This document shows positions 7,250-16,532 of a DNA stretch of 33,961 bases, piece after piece (the stretch's first letter is position 1; each line of letters starts with the position of its first letter). The notes under the pieces are model-generated. The model worked only from the letters and a program-made list of their open reading frames with translations. It was not told the origin of the DNA and made no database searches. The translations under genes were made by a program, and so were the position numbers. The DNA comes from an uncultured Dialister sp. GTDB taxonomy: Bacteria; Bacillota; Negativicutes; Veillonellales; Dialisteraceae. Location of the stretch: positions 1 to 33,961 of the forward strand of contig NZ_UQKJ01000008.1 in the NCBI RefSeq assembly GCF_900541605.1, read 5' to 3'.

Positions 7250-8404
7250 CTACTCCCCTTCCAGTACTTCAATGGCTTTCTGCAGCACATTGTCCGTATC
7301 CGGATGGAAGAGGCTTCCGGTCTGCTGGACCGGGATATCCGGGGTAATACCTACTTTATCGATGGACCGGCCGGAGGGGGTCTTATACTCGGCGATGGAA
7401 ACTTTAACCGCCGTTTTATTGCCCTGGTCGAAGACAGCCTGCACCGTGCCTTTGCCATAGCTCCGTTCACCGATAATGGTGCCTTCTTTCCGGTCCTGCA
7501 CGGCGCCGGCCAGGATTTCAGAAGCACTGGCACTGTTCTTGTCGATGAGGACAGCCATGGGCATAGGATTTTCTACGCCCTTCACGGAGTACACTTCACT
7601 GCCCAGGGATTTGGCATTGTAGCTGACCACGGTCCCTTTGGAAAGGATCTGGTCCGCAATGGCTACCACGGAGTCGATCATGCCGCCGGGATTCATACGG
7701 ACATCGATGATCAGTTTTTCACAGCCCTGGTCTTTGAGAGCGGAGAGTTGCTTTTTGAACTCCTCCGGTGTATGGCGGCTGAAGGTAAAGATGTGAATGT
7801 AGCCGATGTTGTCCTTTACCATGCGGCTCAGCACCGTGGGCAGGGTAATATTGGACCGGGTCACATCAAAATCCAGGGTTTCCCCATTCCGGAGGACCTC
7901 CAGGGCTACCTCGGTGCCGTTGTCCCCGCGGACCGCCTGGGCGGTACCCGTAAGACCGAGCTCACCGATGTCGGTGCCGTCGACGGAGAGGATTTCATCC
8001 CCCGCCTTAAGGCCCGCTTTTTCGGCGGCGCTGTCGGGGAACACATTGAAAATCCGGACTTTCGAATCCCTGTCCAGCCCCATGACGACGCCGATACCGC
8101 CGTACTCGCCGCTGGTGGATTCCATGAAGGACGAATAATCATCCCCCGCAAGAACCTTGGAATAGGGATCTTCCAGACTATCCACCATGCCTGAAGCGGC
8201 CCCTTCCCAAAGGGCATCTTCATCGATGGGCCGGAAATAATTGGCCTTTACCATATGGTAGGTCTTCATGAAATGGAAAAAATCCAGCGGATGACCGCCC
8301 GTATAGAGGGCGGCTCCGCCGAATGTAATTCCGACGCCGCCGATGATGACGGCGGCAGCATAGGATGAAATTTTCAGCAAAAATGCTTTCTTCTGTTCAT
8401 TCAT
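7250..8404 (-). CDS. Carboxy-terminal processing peptidase (S41, CtpA-like)
   Basis: The 384-residue protein has an N-terminal membrane anchor or signal (about 12-34), a PDZ domain (about 97-180, YGGIGVVMGL and AGLKAGDEILSVDG) and a C-terminal S41 protease domain. By comparison with Tsp/CtpA the catalytic pair is Ser293 in SASASEI and Lys318 in SYGKGTVQ, 25 residues apart as in E. coli Tsp. Such enzymes degrade or mature envelope proteins, often murein hydrolases. It starts within the stop codon of the M23 gene (TAATG), so the two are translationally coupled; a role in controlling that hydrolase is plausible but inferred. A strong terminator follows. Confidence 0.93.
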   Translation of the reverse strand: MNEQKKAFLLKISSYAAAVIIGGVGITFGGAALYTGGHPLDFFHFMKTYHMVKANYFRPIDEDALWEGAASGMVDSLEDPYSKVLAGDDYSSFMESTSGEYGGIGVVMGLDRDSKVRIFNVFPDSAAEKAGLKAGDEILSVDGTDIGELGLTGTAQAVRGDNGTEVALEVLRNGETLDFDVTRSNITLPTVLSRMVKDNIGYIHIFTFSRHTPEEFKKQLSALKDQGCEKLIIDVRMNPGGMIDSVVAIADQILSKGTVVSYNAKSLGSEVYSVKGVENPMPMAVLIDKNSASASEILAGAVQDRKEGTIIGERSYGKGTVQAVFDQGNKTAVKVSIAEYKTPSGRSIDKVGITPDIPVQQTGSLFHPDTDNVLQKAIEVLEGE

Positions 8405-9606
8405 TACAGATACCCCATGGGGTTGACCGGAGAACCGTTCACATCCACTTCGAAGTGGCAGTGAGGTCCGGTGGAATTGCCGGTGGATCCGGCATAAGCG
8501 ACAACCTGTCCCTTGGAGACAGACTGCCCTTCGCCAACAGCCAGAGACTGGTTGTGGCCGTAAAGGGTGGACAATCCGCCGCCGTGGTCAATGATGACTG
8601 CATTGCCATAGCCGGAAATCCAGCCTGCATAGACCACAGTACCGCTGTCGGCTGCATGAATCGGAGTACCGTAATCTACGCCGATATCGATGCCGGCGTG
8701 GAAAATGGTGGTTCCGAAAATCGGATGGGTTCGATAACCAAAGGGGGACGTGATAGGACCGCTGCAGGGCCAGCCGAGGGAGCCGGTACCCTGTACGTAG
8801 CCATCATCACTGCCACCACCGCCGCCTCCTCCGTCATCGGAGGAGCTCTGCTGCTGCTGGGCTGCCTGTCTTGCGGCTTCCGCTGCTGCCAGGCGCTGCT
8901 GGATAAGGCTTCTGACCTGGTCCAGCTGGGAGTTCAGGTCTCGTTCCATCTGGGCTGCTGCGGCTTTATTATTCTTCGCTGCATCCAGCACTTTCTGCTG
9001 TTCCGCTTTCTTAGCGGCGATTTCTTTCTGCGTCTTTTCCGCTTCCGCTGCCAGGGCATCCAGCTGTTTCTTATCTGCTTCCAGCTGGGCTTTCTTGGCC
9101 TCGATGGCGGCTTTCTGTTTCTGGATTTCCAGAATCAGGCTGTAGTCTGAATGGATGACCCGCTTCAGGAGTTCCAGGCGGTTTGCAAAGTCCGAGAAAC
9201 TGTTGGCACCAAGGATGACTTCCAGATAATTCAGCTGGCCATGCATGTAAATCGCACGGACACGGCGGTTCAGGACGGCCTGCCTCGTCTTCAGGTAGGC
9301 TTCGGCTTTGGCAATGTCCACCTTCGTCTGTTCGATCTGGGCGTTGATCTGGGCCTGCTGGGCCTGGATGCTCTTCAGTTTCGCCGTAGCCGCATCCAGA
9401 TCTGCCTGGATGCTCTTCAGCTTTGCACTCACATCCTGGATAACCTGTTCCCAGTTTTCCTGCTCCAGGCGAGAAGAATCAATCTGCCCCTGGAGGTCCG
9501 ATACCTGGTCATCCAGATCATCCGCATGGACCGGTGCATACAGGGCGCCTCCGCCAAGTACGATGGAGATGGCGAGGGCAGCCAGAATAGATTGGGATTT
9601 TTTCAT
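8404..9606 (-). CDS. Secreted coiled-coil M23 peptidase, EnvC/NlpD-like murein hydrolase or activator
   Basis: A signal peptide (1-28, cleaved near VHA-DD) precedes a long coiled coil (about 29-250), a low-complexity Ser/Asp/Gly linker (about 254-270) and a LytM/M23 domain (about 280-400). The zinc ligands are all present: His303 and Asp307 (HAGID) and His384 in the HCH motif (382-384), with His351 in the LYGH segment. E. coli EnvC lacks an intact site and only activates amidases; this protein should be able to cut peptidoglycan cross-links itself. It follows ftsX by 6 nt, fitting the model in which FtsEX pulls on a periplasmic coiled coil to switch on hydrolysis at the septum. Which gene-specific name applies is uncertain. 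Confidence 0.9.
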   Translation of the reverse strand: MKKSQSILAALAISIVLGGGALYAPVHADDLDDQVSDLQGQIDSSRLEQENWEQVIQDVSAKLKSIQADLDAATAKLKSIQAQQAQINAQIEQTKVDIAKAEAYLKTRQAVLNRRVRAIYMHGQLNYLEVILGANSFSDFANRLELLKRVIHSDYSLILEIQKQKAAIEAKKAQLEADKKQLDALAAEAEKTQKEIAAKKAEQQKVLDAAKNNKAAAAQMERDLNSQLDQVRSLIQQRLAAAEAARQAAQQQQSSSDDGGGGGGGSDDGYVQGTGSLGWPCSGPITSPFGYRTHPIFGTTIFHAGIDIGVDYGTPIHAADSGTVVYAGWISGYGNAVIIDHGGGLSTLYGHNQSLAVGEGQSVSKGQVVAYAGSTGNSTGPHCHFEVDVNGSPVNPMGYL

Positions 9607-9612
9607 GCTCTC

Positions 9613-10497
9613 TTACACCTTCATATACTTGCGAAGGGAAATGGTACTGCCCAGGATACCGATGATGATGCCTGCCACCAGAAGAATGGCGGTCAGGTAG
9701 CCCACAAAGGGCCACAGGGGAATCATGGGAATAAATACAAGGCCTGCGCTGACCAGTTCCGAAAGTACCACCTTGTATCCTTCCCACAGGATGAAGGCAG
9801 CGATGCCGGAACCGATGCAGCCGATTACCATACCTTCGAAAATGAAGGGCCACCGAATGAAGCCATTGGTGGCTCCTACGTATTTCATAATCTGGATTTC
9901 CCGGCGCCGAGCGAATACGGTGAGCCGGATGGTATTGGAAATGATGAACAGTTCAGCCCCCGCCAGGAAGACGATGAGGATGATGCCGCCCAGACGGATG
10001 ACCTGAGCCACTTTATAGAGCTGTTCGATAATGTCCTGGCCATACTGCACGGAGTCCACTTCCGGATACTTCGCCACAATGGCCGCCGCATTTTTCAGGG
10101 CCTGTGGATTGGCAAAGGATGTGGAATAGGAAGCGGGCAGCGGGTTGCCGTTGATGGCATCCAGGATGCCCTGCTGGTCTCCCAGGTTTTTCTTGAAGTC
10201 AGCAAAGGCCTGGTCCTTATTCTTGAAGGAAATCTGCTTCAGCTCAGGCTGGGCCTTCAGTTTCTTTCCTACGTTCATGACCTGGTCCGTGGTGAGGCCA
10301 TCCTTCAGATATACTGTCATTTCTACCTGGCTTTCCAGGTACGTAGCCATGTGATTGATATTCAGCACGGCACAGAGGAAGACGCCAAGAATGAACATGG
10401 ACAGGGTCACTGTAAGCACAGAGGCGATGGCCATGAATTTATTTCGGAAGAGGGAATGGAATGTCTCTTTCCAGAAATAACCAAAAGAACTAAACAT
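9613..10497 (-). CDS. Cell division protein FtsX
   Basis: FtsX is the membrane half of the FtsEX complex. The protein has an N-terminal transmembrane helix after a short cytoplasmic segment (FHSLFRNKFMAIASVLTVTLSM region), an extracytoplasmic domain of about 125 residues, then three more helices in a MacB/FtsX-type permease fold with the conserved cytoplasmic loop RLTVFARRREIQIMKYVGAT. I start it at the ATG at 10497 (294 residues): it gives the family-typical MFSSFGYFWKETF and overlaps ftsE by 8 nt. The longer reading to 10575 adds 26 residues that are ftsE sequence in another frame. Confidence 0.93.
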   Translation of the reverse strand: MFSSFGYFWKETFHSLFRNKFMAIASVLTVTLSMFILGVFLCAVLNINHMATYLESQVEMTVYLKDGLTTDQVMNVGKKLKAQPELKQISFKNKDQAFADFKKNLGDQQGILDAINGNPLPASYSTSFANPQALKNAAAIVAKYPEVDSVQYGQDIIEQLYKVAQVIRLGGIILIVFLAGAELFIISNTIRLTVFARRREIQIMKYVGATNGFIRWPFIFEGMVIGCIGSGIAAFILWEGYKVVLSELVSAGLVFIPMIPLWPFVGYLTAILLVAGIIIGILGSTISLRKYMKV

Positions 10498-11176
10498 GTA
10501 AGTGGTATCCCCCTTTTTCCTGGTCGGCGATAATGCGGCCGTCTTCAATATTAATGACCCGCTTATGCATGGCATTGACCAGGTCCTTATTGTGGGTCAC
10601 CATGATGATGGTAGTCCCCATGTGGTTGATCCGGTTGAAGAGCTTCATGATTTCTTCGGAAGTCACCGGATCCAGGTTGCCCGTCGGTTCATCGGCAATG
10701 AGAAGGAGGGGCTGGTTTACCAGAGCCCTGGCGATGGCCACTCTCTGCTGTTCCCCACCGGAAAGCTTGGAAGGAAGTTCCTTTGCCTTATTCCGGAGAC
10801 CTACGAGGTCCAGTACATTATTCACCCGCTCTTTGATTTCCCGGGACTTTGCCCCGGTTACCCGGAGGACAAAGGCGATATTTTCAAATACCGTTTTTTC
10901 GGAAAGAAGGCGGAAATCCTGGAACACGATGCCAAGGGTACGCCGATAATAGGGCACCTTGCTCCGTTTCAGTTTTGTAATATTGATACCATTCACTACG
11001 ACGGTCCCCTGTTCCGGCACCAGTTCATGGGTCAGCACCTTGACAAAGGTGGACTTTCCGGCGCCCGAAGGGCCTACAACGAATACGAACTCTCCCTTAT
11101 CTATATGGATAGAAATATTTTTGAGAGCCGTATGTTTAGAATCGTACTGCAATGATACCTGGTCAAAAGTTATCAT
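10490..11176 (-). CDS. Cell division ATP-binding protein FtsE
   Basis: This 228-residue ABC ATPase has Walker A GPSGAGKS (35-42), the Q-loop in FQDFRLL (about 85-91), signature LSGGEQQR (138-145), Walker B LLLIADEP (157-164) and an H-loop MVTHN. Short length, absence of extra domains and the following ftsX identify it as FtsE, which energises septal peptidoglycan hydrolysis. The start at 11176 has GAGG about 5 nt upstream. It is the first gene of the ftsE-ftsX-M23-ctpA unit. No clear -35/-10 pair is visible in the short non-repeat sequence before it. Confidence 0.95.
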   Translation of the reverse strand: MITFDQVSLQYDSKHTALKNISIHIDKGEFVFVVGPSGAGKSTFVKVLTHELVPEQGTVVVNGINITKLKRSKVPYYRRTLGIVFQDFRLLSEKTVFENIAFVLRVTGAKSREIKERVNNVLDLVGLRNKAKELPSKLSGGEQQRVAIARALVNQPLLLIADEPTGNLDPVTSEEIMKLFNRINHMGTTIIMVTHNKDLVNAMHKRVINIEDGRIIADQEKGGYHLHV

Positions 11177-11227
11177 TCAATCCTCACTTTCTAGTGATGT
11201 AAATAGAAATAGCGGCTTCGCCGCAAT

Positions 11228-11579
11228 GAGATCGAGATCGAGACCGAGGTCGAGATTGAGATCGAGGGCATCCGCCTGCGGCTCAATATGGCCTACAGGC
11301 GTGTGTACTGACAGGGCTTTGGGCCTTGAGCAGGATAGCCGCTGCACGGCGGATGTCAAGTACCCAAGAGACGTGCGTACGGGCGAGGGCTTCCAGCCTC
11401 CAGCTATTAGCTTTCAGGAAAGCTGATCAGCCGCTTCGCGGCCTCCCCTACAGTCTGCTTCGCGTATTCGGTCTCTTTAAGACGGATTCATCCCCCGTCC
11501 TATGAGCTTCCACAGAATGGATTGAGGGATACGGCGGCGCAGCCGCTAATCACCTAGACCTAGACCTAGATCTGGATCC
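11228..11579. repeat. Modular intergenic repeat element between tktC and ftsE, with two hexamer arrays
   Basis: The 455-nt gap 11177-11631 holds no gene I can support. At 11228-11266 there are six clean units GAGATC, GAGATC, GAGACC, GAGGTC, GAGATT, GAGATC. At 11552-11579 there is a second class: ACCTAG three times, then ATCTGG ATCC. Between them lie GC-rich modules such as 'agccgcttcgcggcc' (about 11431-11446), 'gcttccagcctccagctattagctttcagg' and 'gacggattcatcccccgtcc', which recur elsewhere. On the far side, the tktC stop codon is inside a heptamer array (minus strand GAATTGA, GTTGTGA, GACTTGA at about 11613-11635). Confidence 0.75.
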
Positions 11580-11631
11580 AGCCACTAGCCACTTTCTCCC
11601 TGCACAGCCGCAGGGCCTCAAGTCTCACAAC

Positions 11632-12567
11632 TCAATTCTTTTTCTGTACCAGCTTCTCCGCTTCTTCAGCGATATGCTGTGCCGTAAGCCCATAGACTTC
11701 GAGCAGTTCATCAGCTTTGCCGGACTGGCCGAAGGTATCTTCGGTGCCTACCATGGCCATGGGGCAGGGAGCGTTCAGGGCAAGTACTTCTGCCACGGCG
11801 CCGCCGAGGCCGCCTTTTACTGTATGTTCTTCACAGGTCACAATGGCACCGGTTTCTTTGGACGCCTTAATAATGGCTTCTTCGTCGATCGGTTTAATGG
11901 AGGCCATGTTGATGACCCTTGCGGAAATGCCCTTCTCCAGAAGTGCATCGTGGGCAGCTTTGGCTTTCGCCACCATGATGCCGCAGGCGATGATGGTTAC
12001 ATCTTTCCCTTCGCAGACTTCATAGCTCTTTCCTGGCTGGAAAGTATAGTCCTCCGGCATGATGTCGTCCACTTTGGCCCGGCCCATACGGATGTATACC
12101 GGTCCAACATAGGAAGCGGCCCATTTCACAGCGGCCTTCGTTTCTGCAGCATCCGCCGGCACAATGACCGTCATGTTCGGAAGGGCCCGCATGAGGGTAA
12201 TATCTTCCAGCATCTGGTGGGTAGCCCCATCTTCGCCGACGGTAAGGCCTGCATGGGTGACAGCGACCTTGACGTTCAGTTTCGGATAGCAGATGGAGTT
12301 CCGGATCTGTTCATAGGCCCGGCCGGCACCAAAAACGGCGAAGGTGGAGGCGAAGGGAATCTTCCCGGCTGCCGCCAGTCCTGCCGCTACACCCATCATG
12401 TTTGCTTCCGCAATCCCGGTATCAAAGAAACGGTCCGGATAGGCTTTGGCAAAGACCTGGGTCTTCGTGGAGGCAGAGAGGTCTGCATCCAGTACCACAA
12501 TATCCGGATTCACAGCGCCCAGTTCTTTCAGCGCTTCCCCATATGCATCACGTGTTGCCTTACCCAT
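11632..12567 (-). CDS. Transketolase, C-terminal subunit
   Basis: The protein carries the pyrimidine-binding and C-terminal domains of transketolase: VVLDADLSASTKTQVFAKAYP, the catalytic Glu in FDTGIAEANMMG (about 47-58), and THAGLTVGEDGATHQMLEDI. It works with the N-terminal subunit encoded just before it to make a complete thiamine-diphosphate enzyme of the non-oxidative pentose phosphate pathway. Split transketolases are common in Firmicutes and archaea. The GTG at 12570 is possible, but the next codon is an ATG at 12567 placed 7 nt after GAGGAGG and overlapping the upstream TGA as TGATG, so I use it (311 residues). Confidence 0.93.
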   Translation of the reverse strand: MGKATRDAYGEALKELGAVNPDIVVLDADLSASTKTQVFAKAYPDRFFDTGIAEANMMGVAAGLAAAGKIPFASTFAVFGAGRAYEQIRNSICYPKLNVKVAVTHAGLTVGEDGATHQMLEDITLMRALPNMTVIVPADAAETKAAVKWAASYVGPVYIRMGRAKVDDIMPEDYTFQPGKSYEVCEGKDVTIIACGIMVAKAKAAHDALLEKGISARVINMASIKPIDEEAIIKASKETGAIVTCEEHTVKGGLGGAVAEVLALNAPCPMAMVGTEDTFGQSGKADELLEVYGLTAQHIAEEAEKLVQKKN

Positions 12568-13403
12568 CACTGTGCCTCCTCTACTGCTTTAATGAAACGT
12601 TCACATTCTTCTTCGGAAGGAGCCTTGCCGTGCCAGCCCACTTTGTTTTCGATTTCCGGGACCCCCTTGCCTTTCACCGTCTTCATGACGATCATGGTGG
12701 GCTGTCCTTTTACTGTCTTTGCTTCTTCAATGGCATCGTGGAGGGCTGCAAAATCATGGCCGCTCACTTCGATGACATGCCAGCCGAAGGCTTTGAATTT
12801 TTCACCGATCGGCAGGGAAGACATGACTTCCGTAATCGGTCCGTCGATCTGGAGGCCGTTGTTATCCACAAAGGCGGTGAGATGGTCCAGTTTGTAGTGG
12901 GCTGCATACATGGCAGCTTCCCATACCTGGCCCTCTTCCAGTTCCCCATCCCCCAGGACGGCGTATACCCGCCAGGAGGCATTATCGATCTTCGAAGCCA
13001 GGGCCATGCCGCAGGCGGCGCTGATACCCTGTCCCAGGGACCCTGTGGTCATATCCACGCCGGGGGTGTGCTTCATGTCCGGATGACCCTGGAGCATGTG
13101 GCCCGCCTGGCGCAGGTGGTTCAGTTCTTCCATGGGGAAATAGCCCTTTTCTGCAAGGCAGGCATACATGGCAGGAGCTGCATGGCCCTTGGACAGGACA
13201 AGCCGGTCCCGGTCTGCCTTATGGGGATCCTTTGGATCCACGTTCATTTCCCTGAAATAGAGGAGCGTCAGAAGGTCCGCCACCGACAGGGAACCGCCGG
13301 TATGGCCGGAATTGGCCTTCGTAATCATTTTCAGGATATCAATGCGCACCTGTTTGGCTTTCTCCTTGAGAGAAGCGATTTCTTCGTTGGTAAGGTGACT
13401 CAT
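12567..13403 (-). CDS. Transketolase, N-terminal subunit
   Basis: This 278-residue protein is the thiamine-diphosphate-binding half: ANSGHTGGSLSVADLLTLLY near the N-terminus, GSLGQGISAACGMA, and the TPP/metal motif GDGELEEG followed by NNGLQIDG (about 150-190). It lacks the pyrimidine and C-terminal domains, which are on the next gene. Its ATG overlaps the csaB stop codon (TGATG) and its own TGA overlaps the start of the partner, so the two halves are made together. The placement after csaB probably reflects transcriptional convenience rather than a wall-specific role; that is inference. Confidence 0.94.
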   Translation of the reverse strand: MSHLTNEEIASLKEKAKQVRIDILKMITKANSGHTGGSLSVADLLTLLYFREMNVDPKDPHKADRDRLVLSKGHAAPAMYACLAEKGYFPMEELNHLRQAGHMLQGHPDMKHTPGVDMTTGSLGQGISAACGMALASKIDNASWRVYAVLGDGELEEGQVWEAAMYAAHYKLDHLTAFVDNNGLQIDGPITEVMSSLPIGEKFKAFGWHVIEVSGHDFAALHDAIEEAKTVKGQPTMIVMKTVKGKGVPEIENKVGWHGKAPSEEECERFIKAVEEAQ

Positions 13404-14497
13404 CAGTTTTCCTCCTTCTGCTTGACAAGACTTTTCAAAATCTCCACATTCTGCAATGCCTGTTCTCTTAATGCATCCACCTTTTCCCAGGTCTCTTTCT
13501 CCGAGGGATGGGAAAGAAGGTTACACGTATCATTATACAACTTATCTCCATCCATGTGGGAGACAGAACAGGCCGGTTTCCGGTCGATGAGGGCCAGAAA
13601 ATTATCGATTTTCGGGTCATAGGAAATCCCAAGGAACGGTACATGCATGAGGGAGGCAAATATAAGGGCATGGAGCCGCATGCCGAGAAGGCCATCCATG
13701 TTTCCGATGAGGGACATCAGTTCATCAATGGAGTAATCGTCGGGGAGGATATACACATGGTCCCCTGCGGCGCCGATGGACTCCGCCGCCTTCACATCCT
13801 CCGGATGCTGCATGGGAATGAAAACGATAGCGTATCCTGCCTTTTCCAGTTTTTCCACGCAGGTTTTCATCTTTTCCATCCAGCTGCCGGCACCATCCCA
13901 GTACCGGATCGCAATGCCCACCTTTTTCCGGTCCTTTGGCACGCGGTATTTTTCAAGAATTTTCTTTCCCGGATTGAGATCAGCCGGCGAAAGGGACAGC
14001 ACCGCATCGGCGGTGGTATAAATCTTTCTCTTCACCCCCAGCCGCTGGAGGAATCCCTTGGATTCCTTATCCCGCACGGTGATGGCATCCACATGGTTCA
14101 GCACATGCTTCAGGATGATGCGGATGGCCCGGTACCGGACAGGACCGATACCCTGGGAATAGAGGAAAACCTGTTTCCTGAAAAATACACCCATCGTAAT
14201 GATGGTGAGGTAATAAATCATACTCTTCCAGCTTGTCACATCCTGCAGGAGGCTGCCGCCGCCGCTGATAAGAAGGTCCGAATGGAAAAGGGCGGACAGG
14301 ATGGAAGAAATGGAAAATCGGGGCACCGCCCGAACGCCAAATGCTTTGGCCGTAGCCTCGGGGTTTCCGGAAATCACGGTGATTTCCGGATCATCGAATG
14401 TGTTTCGAAGGGCCTGGAGGATGGCGGTCAGCATGGCTTCATCACCGGCATTATTGAACCCATAATACCCGGAGATGACGATATTATACTTTGCCAT
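13403..14497 (-). CDS. CsaB, polysaccharide pyruvyl transferase
   Basis: The 364-residue protein starts IVISGYYGFNNAGDEAMLTA, the typical opening of CsaB, and continues with SGGGSLLQDVTSWKSMIYYL, the VRDKES and GIAIRYWDG segments and GMRLHALIFASLMHVPFLGISYDPKI, which matches the conserved C-terminal core. CsaB adds a ketal-linked pyruvate to secondary wall polysaccharide, creating the ligand for SLH domains; in Negativicutes SLH-bearing outer-membrane proteins tether the outer membrane to the wall, so it may help hold the envelope together. The gene overlaps the upstream DUF5693 gene by 14 nt and the transketolase start by 1 nt. Confidence 0.92.
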   Translation of the reverse strand: MAKYNIVISGYYGFNNAGDEAMLTAILQALRNTFDDPEITVISGNPEATAKAFGVRAVPRFSISSILSALFHSDLLISGGGSLLQDVTSWKSMIYYLTIITMGVFFRKQVFLYSQGIGPVRYRAIRIILKHVLNHVDAITVRDKESKGFLQRLGVKRKIYTTADAVLSLSPADLNPGKKILEKYRVPKDRKKVGIAIRYWDGAGSWMEKMKTCVEKLEKAGYAIVFIPMQHPEDVKAAESIGAAGDHVYILPDDYSIDELMSLIGNMDGLLGMRLHALIFASLMHVPFLGISYDPKIDNFLALIDRKPACSVSHMDGDKLYNDTCNLLSHPSEKETWEKVDALREQALQNVEILKSLVKQKEEN

Positions 14498-16517
14498 ATC
14501 TTTCTCCGAAGTACTTGGTAATGCGCACGAGAATCATGACGGCAATGAGAGCGGCAATCATGGAAAGGCTGCCTGCTGCCAGGCCGTCGAGGCCCCGGAT
14601 GAGACTCAGCATGTAGGGACTCCGCATGTGGGCGAAGGTTTCTACCATGGATCCCTGACCGATGGTGACAGCGAGGATCAGGAAATAGTGAAGAATCTGC
14701 GGCCATTTCCGATAAAGCGCTGCCAGGGAAAGGAGCACGGCAGGGTGGCCGAAGAGGAATTCCTTCTCCCGGGGGCGGGCATACATGAGATTTTCCAGGA
14801 ACCGGCGGAGGGCGATTTCAAAGCCCGGCACCGGAGCGCCATTGTTGCCGCTGCGGCCGATGAAGACGAATCCCACAATGGCCAGGAGCCCCAGGCCCAC
14901 GAGGAGGCCCAGACGGATCTGGACGCTGCAGAACTTTTTCACAAACCGGATGAAGTCCTTATCCGAAGACACCACCTGTCCGAAGAAGGGGAACTTCTGG
15001 ATGTAGATGATGGAAATCAGGATCACCGGCATGAGGAATGTCACCTTCACACCCTGGAAAATCTGCATTTCCAGAAGGAACCGGATATCGCCCAGAAGGC
15101 CGCTCACCATGGCGGCGCAGGCCAGGGACAGGATGCCGGCACACCAGAGGACCGCCAGGGATTCCAGGAACAGTTTTCCCCATCCCACATCTTTGAAGGC
15201 GGTATCTTTTTTCTTTACGCAGTAGTTGAGGAACAGGGTCACCACCACCACCGGCGTGCAGATGGCGGTCCCCAGGGCCAGCATCTGCAAAGGCAGCACG
15301 GAATGGAGTACCCAGAACATGCCCTGGGTCACCAGGAGTCCCAGGATTTCCAGTACATACACGTATTTTTTAAGGTACGGAATGAGAAGCACCAGGGTCA
15401 GCACCACAAGGGACAGGGCGCCCACCATGGTGAGGCTCCGAAGGATATTCTTCGGGAACCAGGGATCCATGACAGAGGCCTTCCCCACGGTGAAGCCATG
15501 GTTTTCCAGCCGCTCTGTCACTTCTGCAATATAGGAAGCATTGGTTTCAGACAGGGTCTTTCCTTCCAGGGGGAACTTGTAGGACGGGAACAGGTTCATC
15601 CGGATGTTCCGTTCAATATCGGAAATATAGAAACGGGAAGCCGCTTCCTTCGGGTCCAGTTTAATCAGTTCATCCTTGGACATGGCGTAGAGACGGACCA
15701 CGTCATAGTTGGAAAGGGTGGCCATTTCCACGTTCCCCGACTGCCGCTCAAAGCCGAGCTGGCTCTGGGCTTCAATGAGGGCCAGGGGAATATGCCGTTT
15801 TTCCAGTTCGCCGGAGAGATACTTCAGGTATTCCTTGTATCCCAGCACTTCCTTGCCCTGGAAAATGACGGCGCTCACCTTATCCGAAGAATCGAGGGCT
15901 TTCAGGAAAAGGTCCACATAGGCCTTCGTCACATGGGCCTGGTTGTTCGGGCGGAGCACCACGTACATGCCATGGGTGGAAGCGTCCTTCACGGACTGCT
16001 GGAACACACCGAGAGGCATGGTCATGAACTGGTTGTACACCGCATCCACTTCCAGGGTCTCCACGCCGTTCACCGTCATGGACCGCACATCGTCCTTGTC
16101 CATGATCAGGGCCAGGTGTTCCTTCGCTTCGTTGAAGAAAGCTTTCCCCTTTTCATTCATCACCGGCTGGATGTAAATCTTATTATAGGAGATTCCTTCC
16201 ACCCCGGGGTTCCGGAAGGCAAAGTCGCTTCCCCGATAGGCCCGGAGAAAATCGTGGTTCACCAGTTTCTCCATGGTCTCGTCGTACACAGCCACGGAGG
16301 TGACGCCGCTCTTTCTGTACATGTCAAACAGAGCGTCCGGTGATTTCTTTTCCACCGCCGCATTATCGATGATATTGTAATAGTCGTACACATTTTCCAC
16401 GGTGCTGGCTGATGATTCCACATGAGCACGCTGCAGGGAAATGATCCCTGCAGCGATGATGCCGATGAGAATCAGGACTGCCAGCACCTTCCAGGCGCTG
16501 TTCTGTATGCCCCTCAT
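14484..16517 (-). CDS. DUF5693 polytopic membrane protein
   Basis: The 677-residue protein has an N-terminal transmembrane helix (about 9-28), an extracytoplasmic region of roughly 300 residues (SGVTSVAVYDETMEKLV; SNYDVVRLYAMSKDELIKLDP) and about eight C-terminal hydrophobic segments from about residue 365 on. This architecture and the neighbouring csaB match the DUF5693 family, whose function is not known to me. It lies 15 nt after prfB and overlaps csaB by 14 nt; a role in wall polymer modification or export with CsaB is a guess from context. The ATG at 16517 has GGGAG upstream. Confidence 0.8.
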   Translation of the reverse strand: MRGIQNSAWKVLAVLILIGIIAAGIISLQRAHVESSASTVENVYDYYNIIDNAAVEKKSPDALFDMYRKSGVTSVAVYDETMEKLVNHDFLRAYRGSDFAFRNPGVEGISYNKIYIQPVMNEKGKAFFNEAKEHLALIMDKDDVRSMTVNGVETLEVDAVYNQFMTMPLGVFQQSVKDASTHGMYVVLRPNNQAHVTKAYVDLFLKALDSSDKVSAVIFQGKEVLGYKEYLKYLSGELEKRHIPLALIEAQSQLGFERQSGNVEMATLSNYDVVRLYAMSKDELIKLDPKEAASRFYISDIERNIRMNLFPSYKFPLEGKTLSETNASYIAEVTERLENHGFTVGKASVMDPWFPKNILRSLTMVGALSLVVLTLVLLIPYLKKYVYVLEILGLLVTQGMFWVLHSVLPLQMLALGTAICTPVVVVTLFLNYCVKKKDTAFKDVGWGKLFLESLAVLWCAGILSLACAAMVSGLLGDIRFLLEMQIFQGVKVTFLMPVILISIIYIQKFPFFGQVVSSDKDFIRFVKKFCSVQIRLGLLVGLGLLAIVGFVFIGRSGNNGAPVPGFEIALRRFLENLMYARPREKEFLFGHPAVLLSLAALYRKWPQILHYFLILAVTIGQGSMVETFAHMRSPYMLSLIRGLDGLAAGSLSMIAALIAVMILVRITKYFGERYGKV

Positions 16518-16532
16518 ATGATTCTCCCTTAA

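Noticed and set aside
14475..16343. 622-codon plus-strand open frame
   Set aside because: It is exactly antisense to the DUF5693 gene, is rich in His/Gln as expected from reverse reading, has no ribosome binding site and no recognisable domain.
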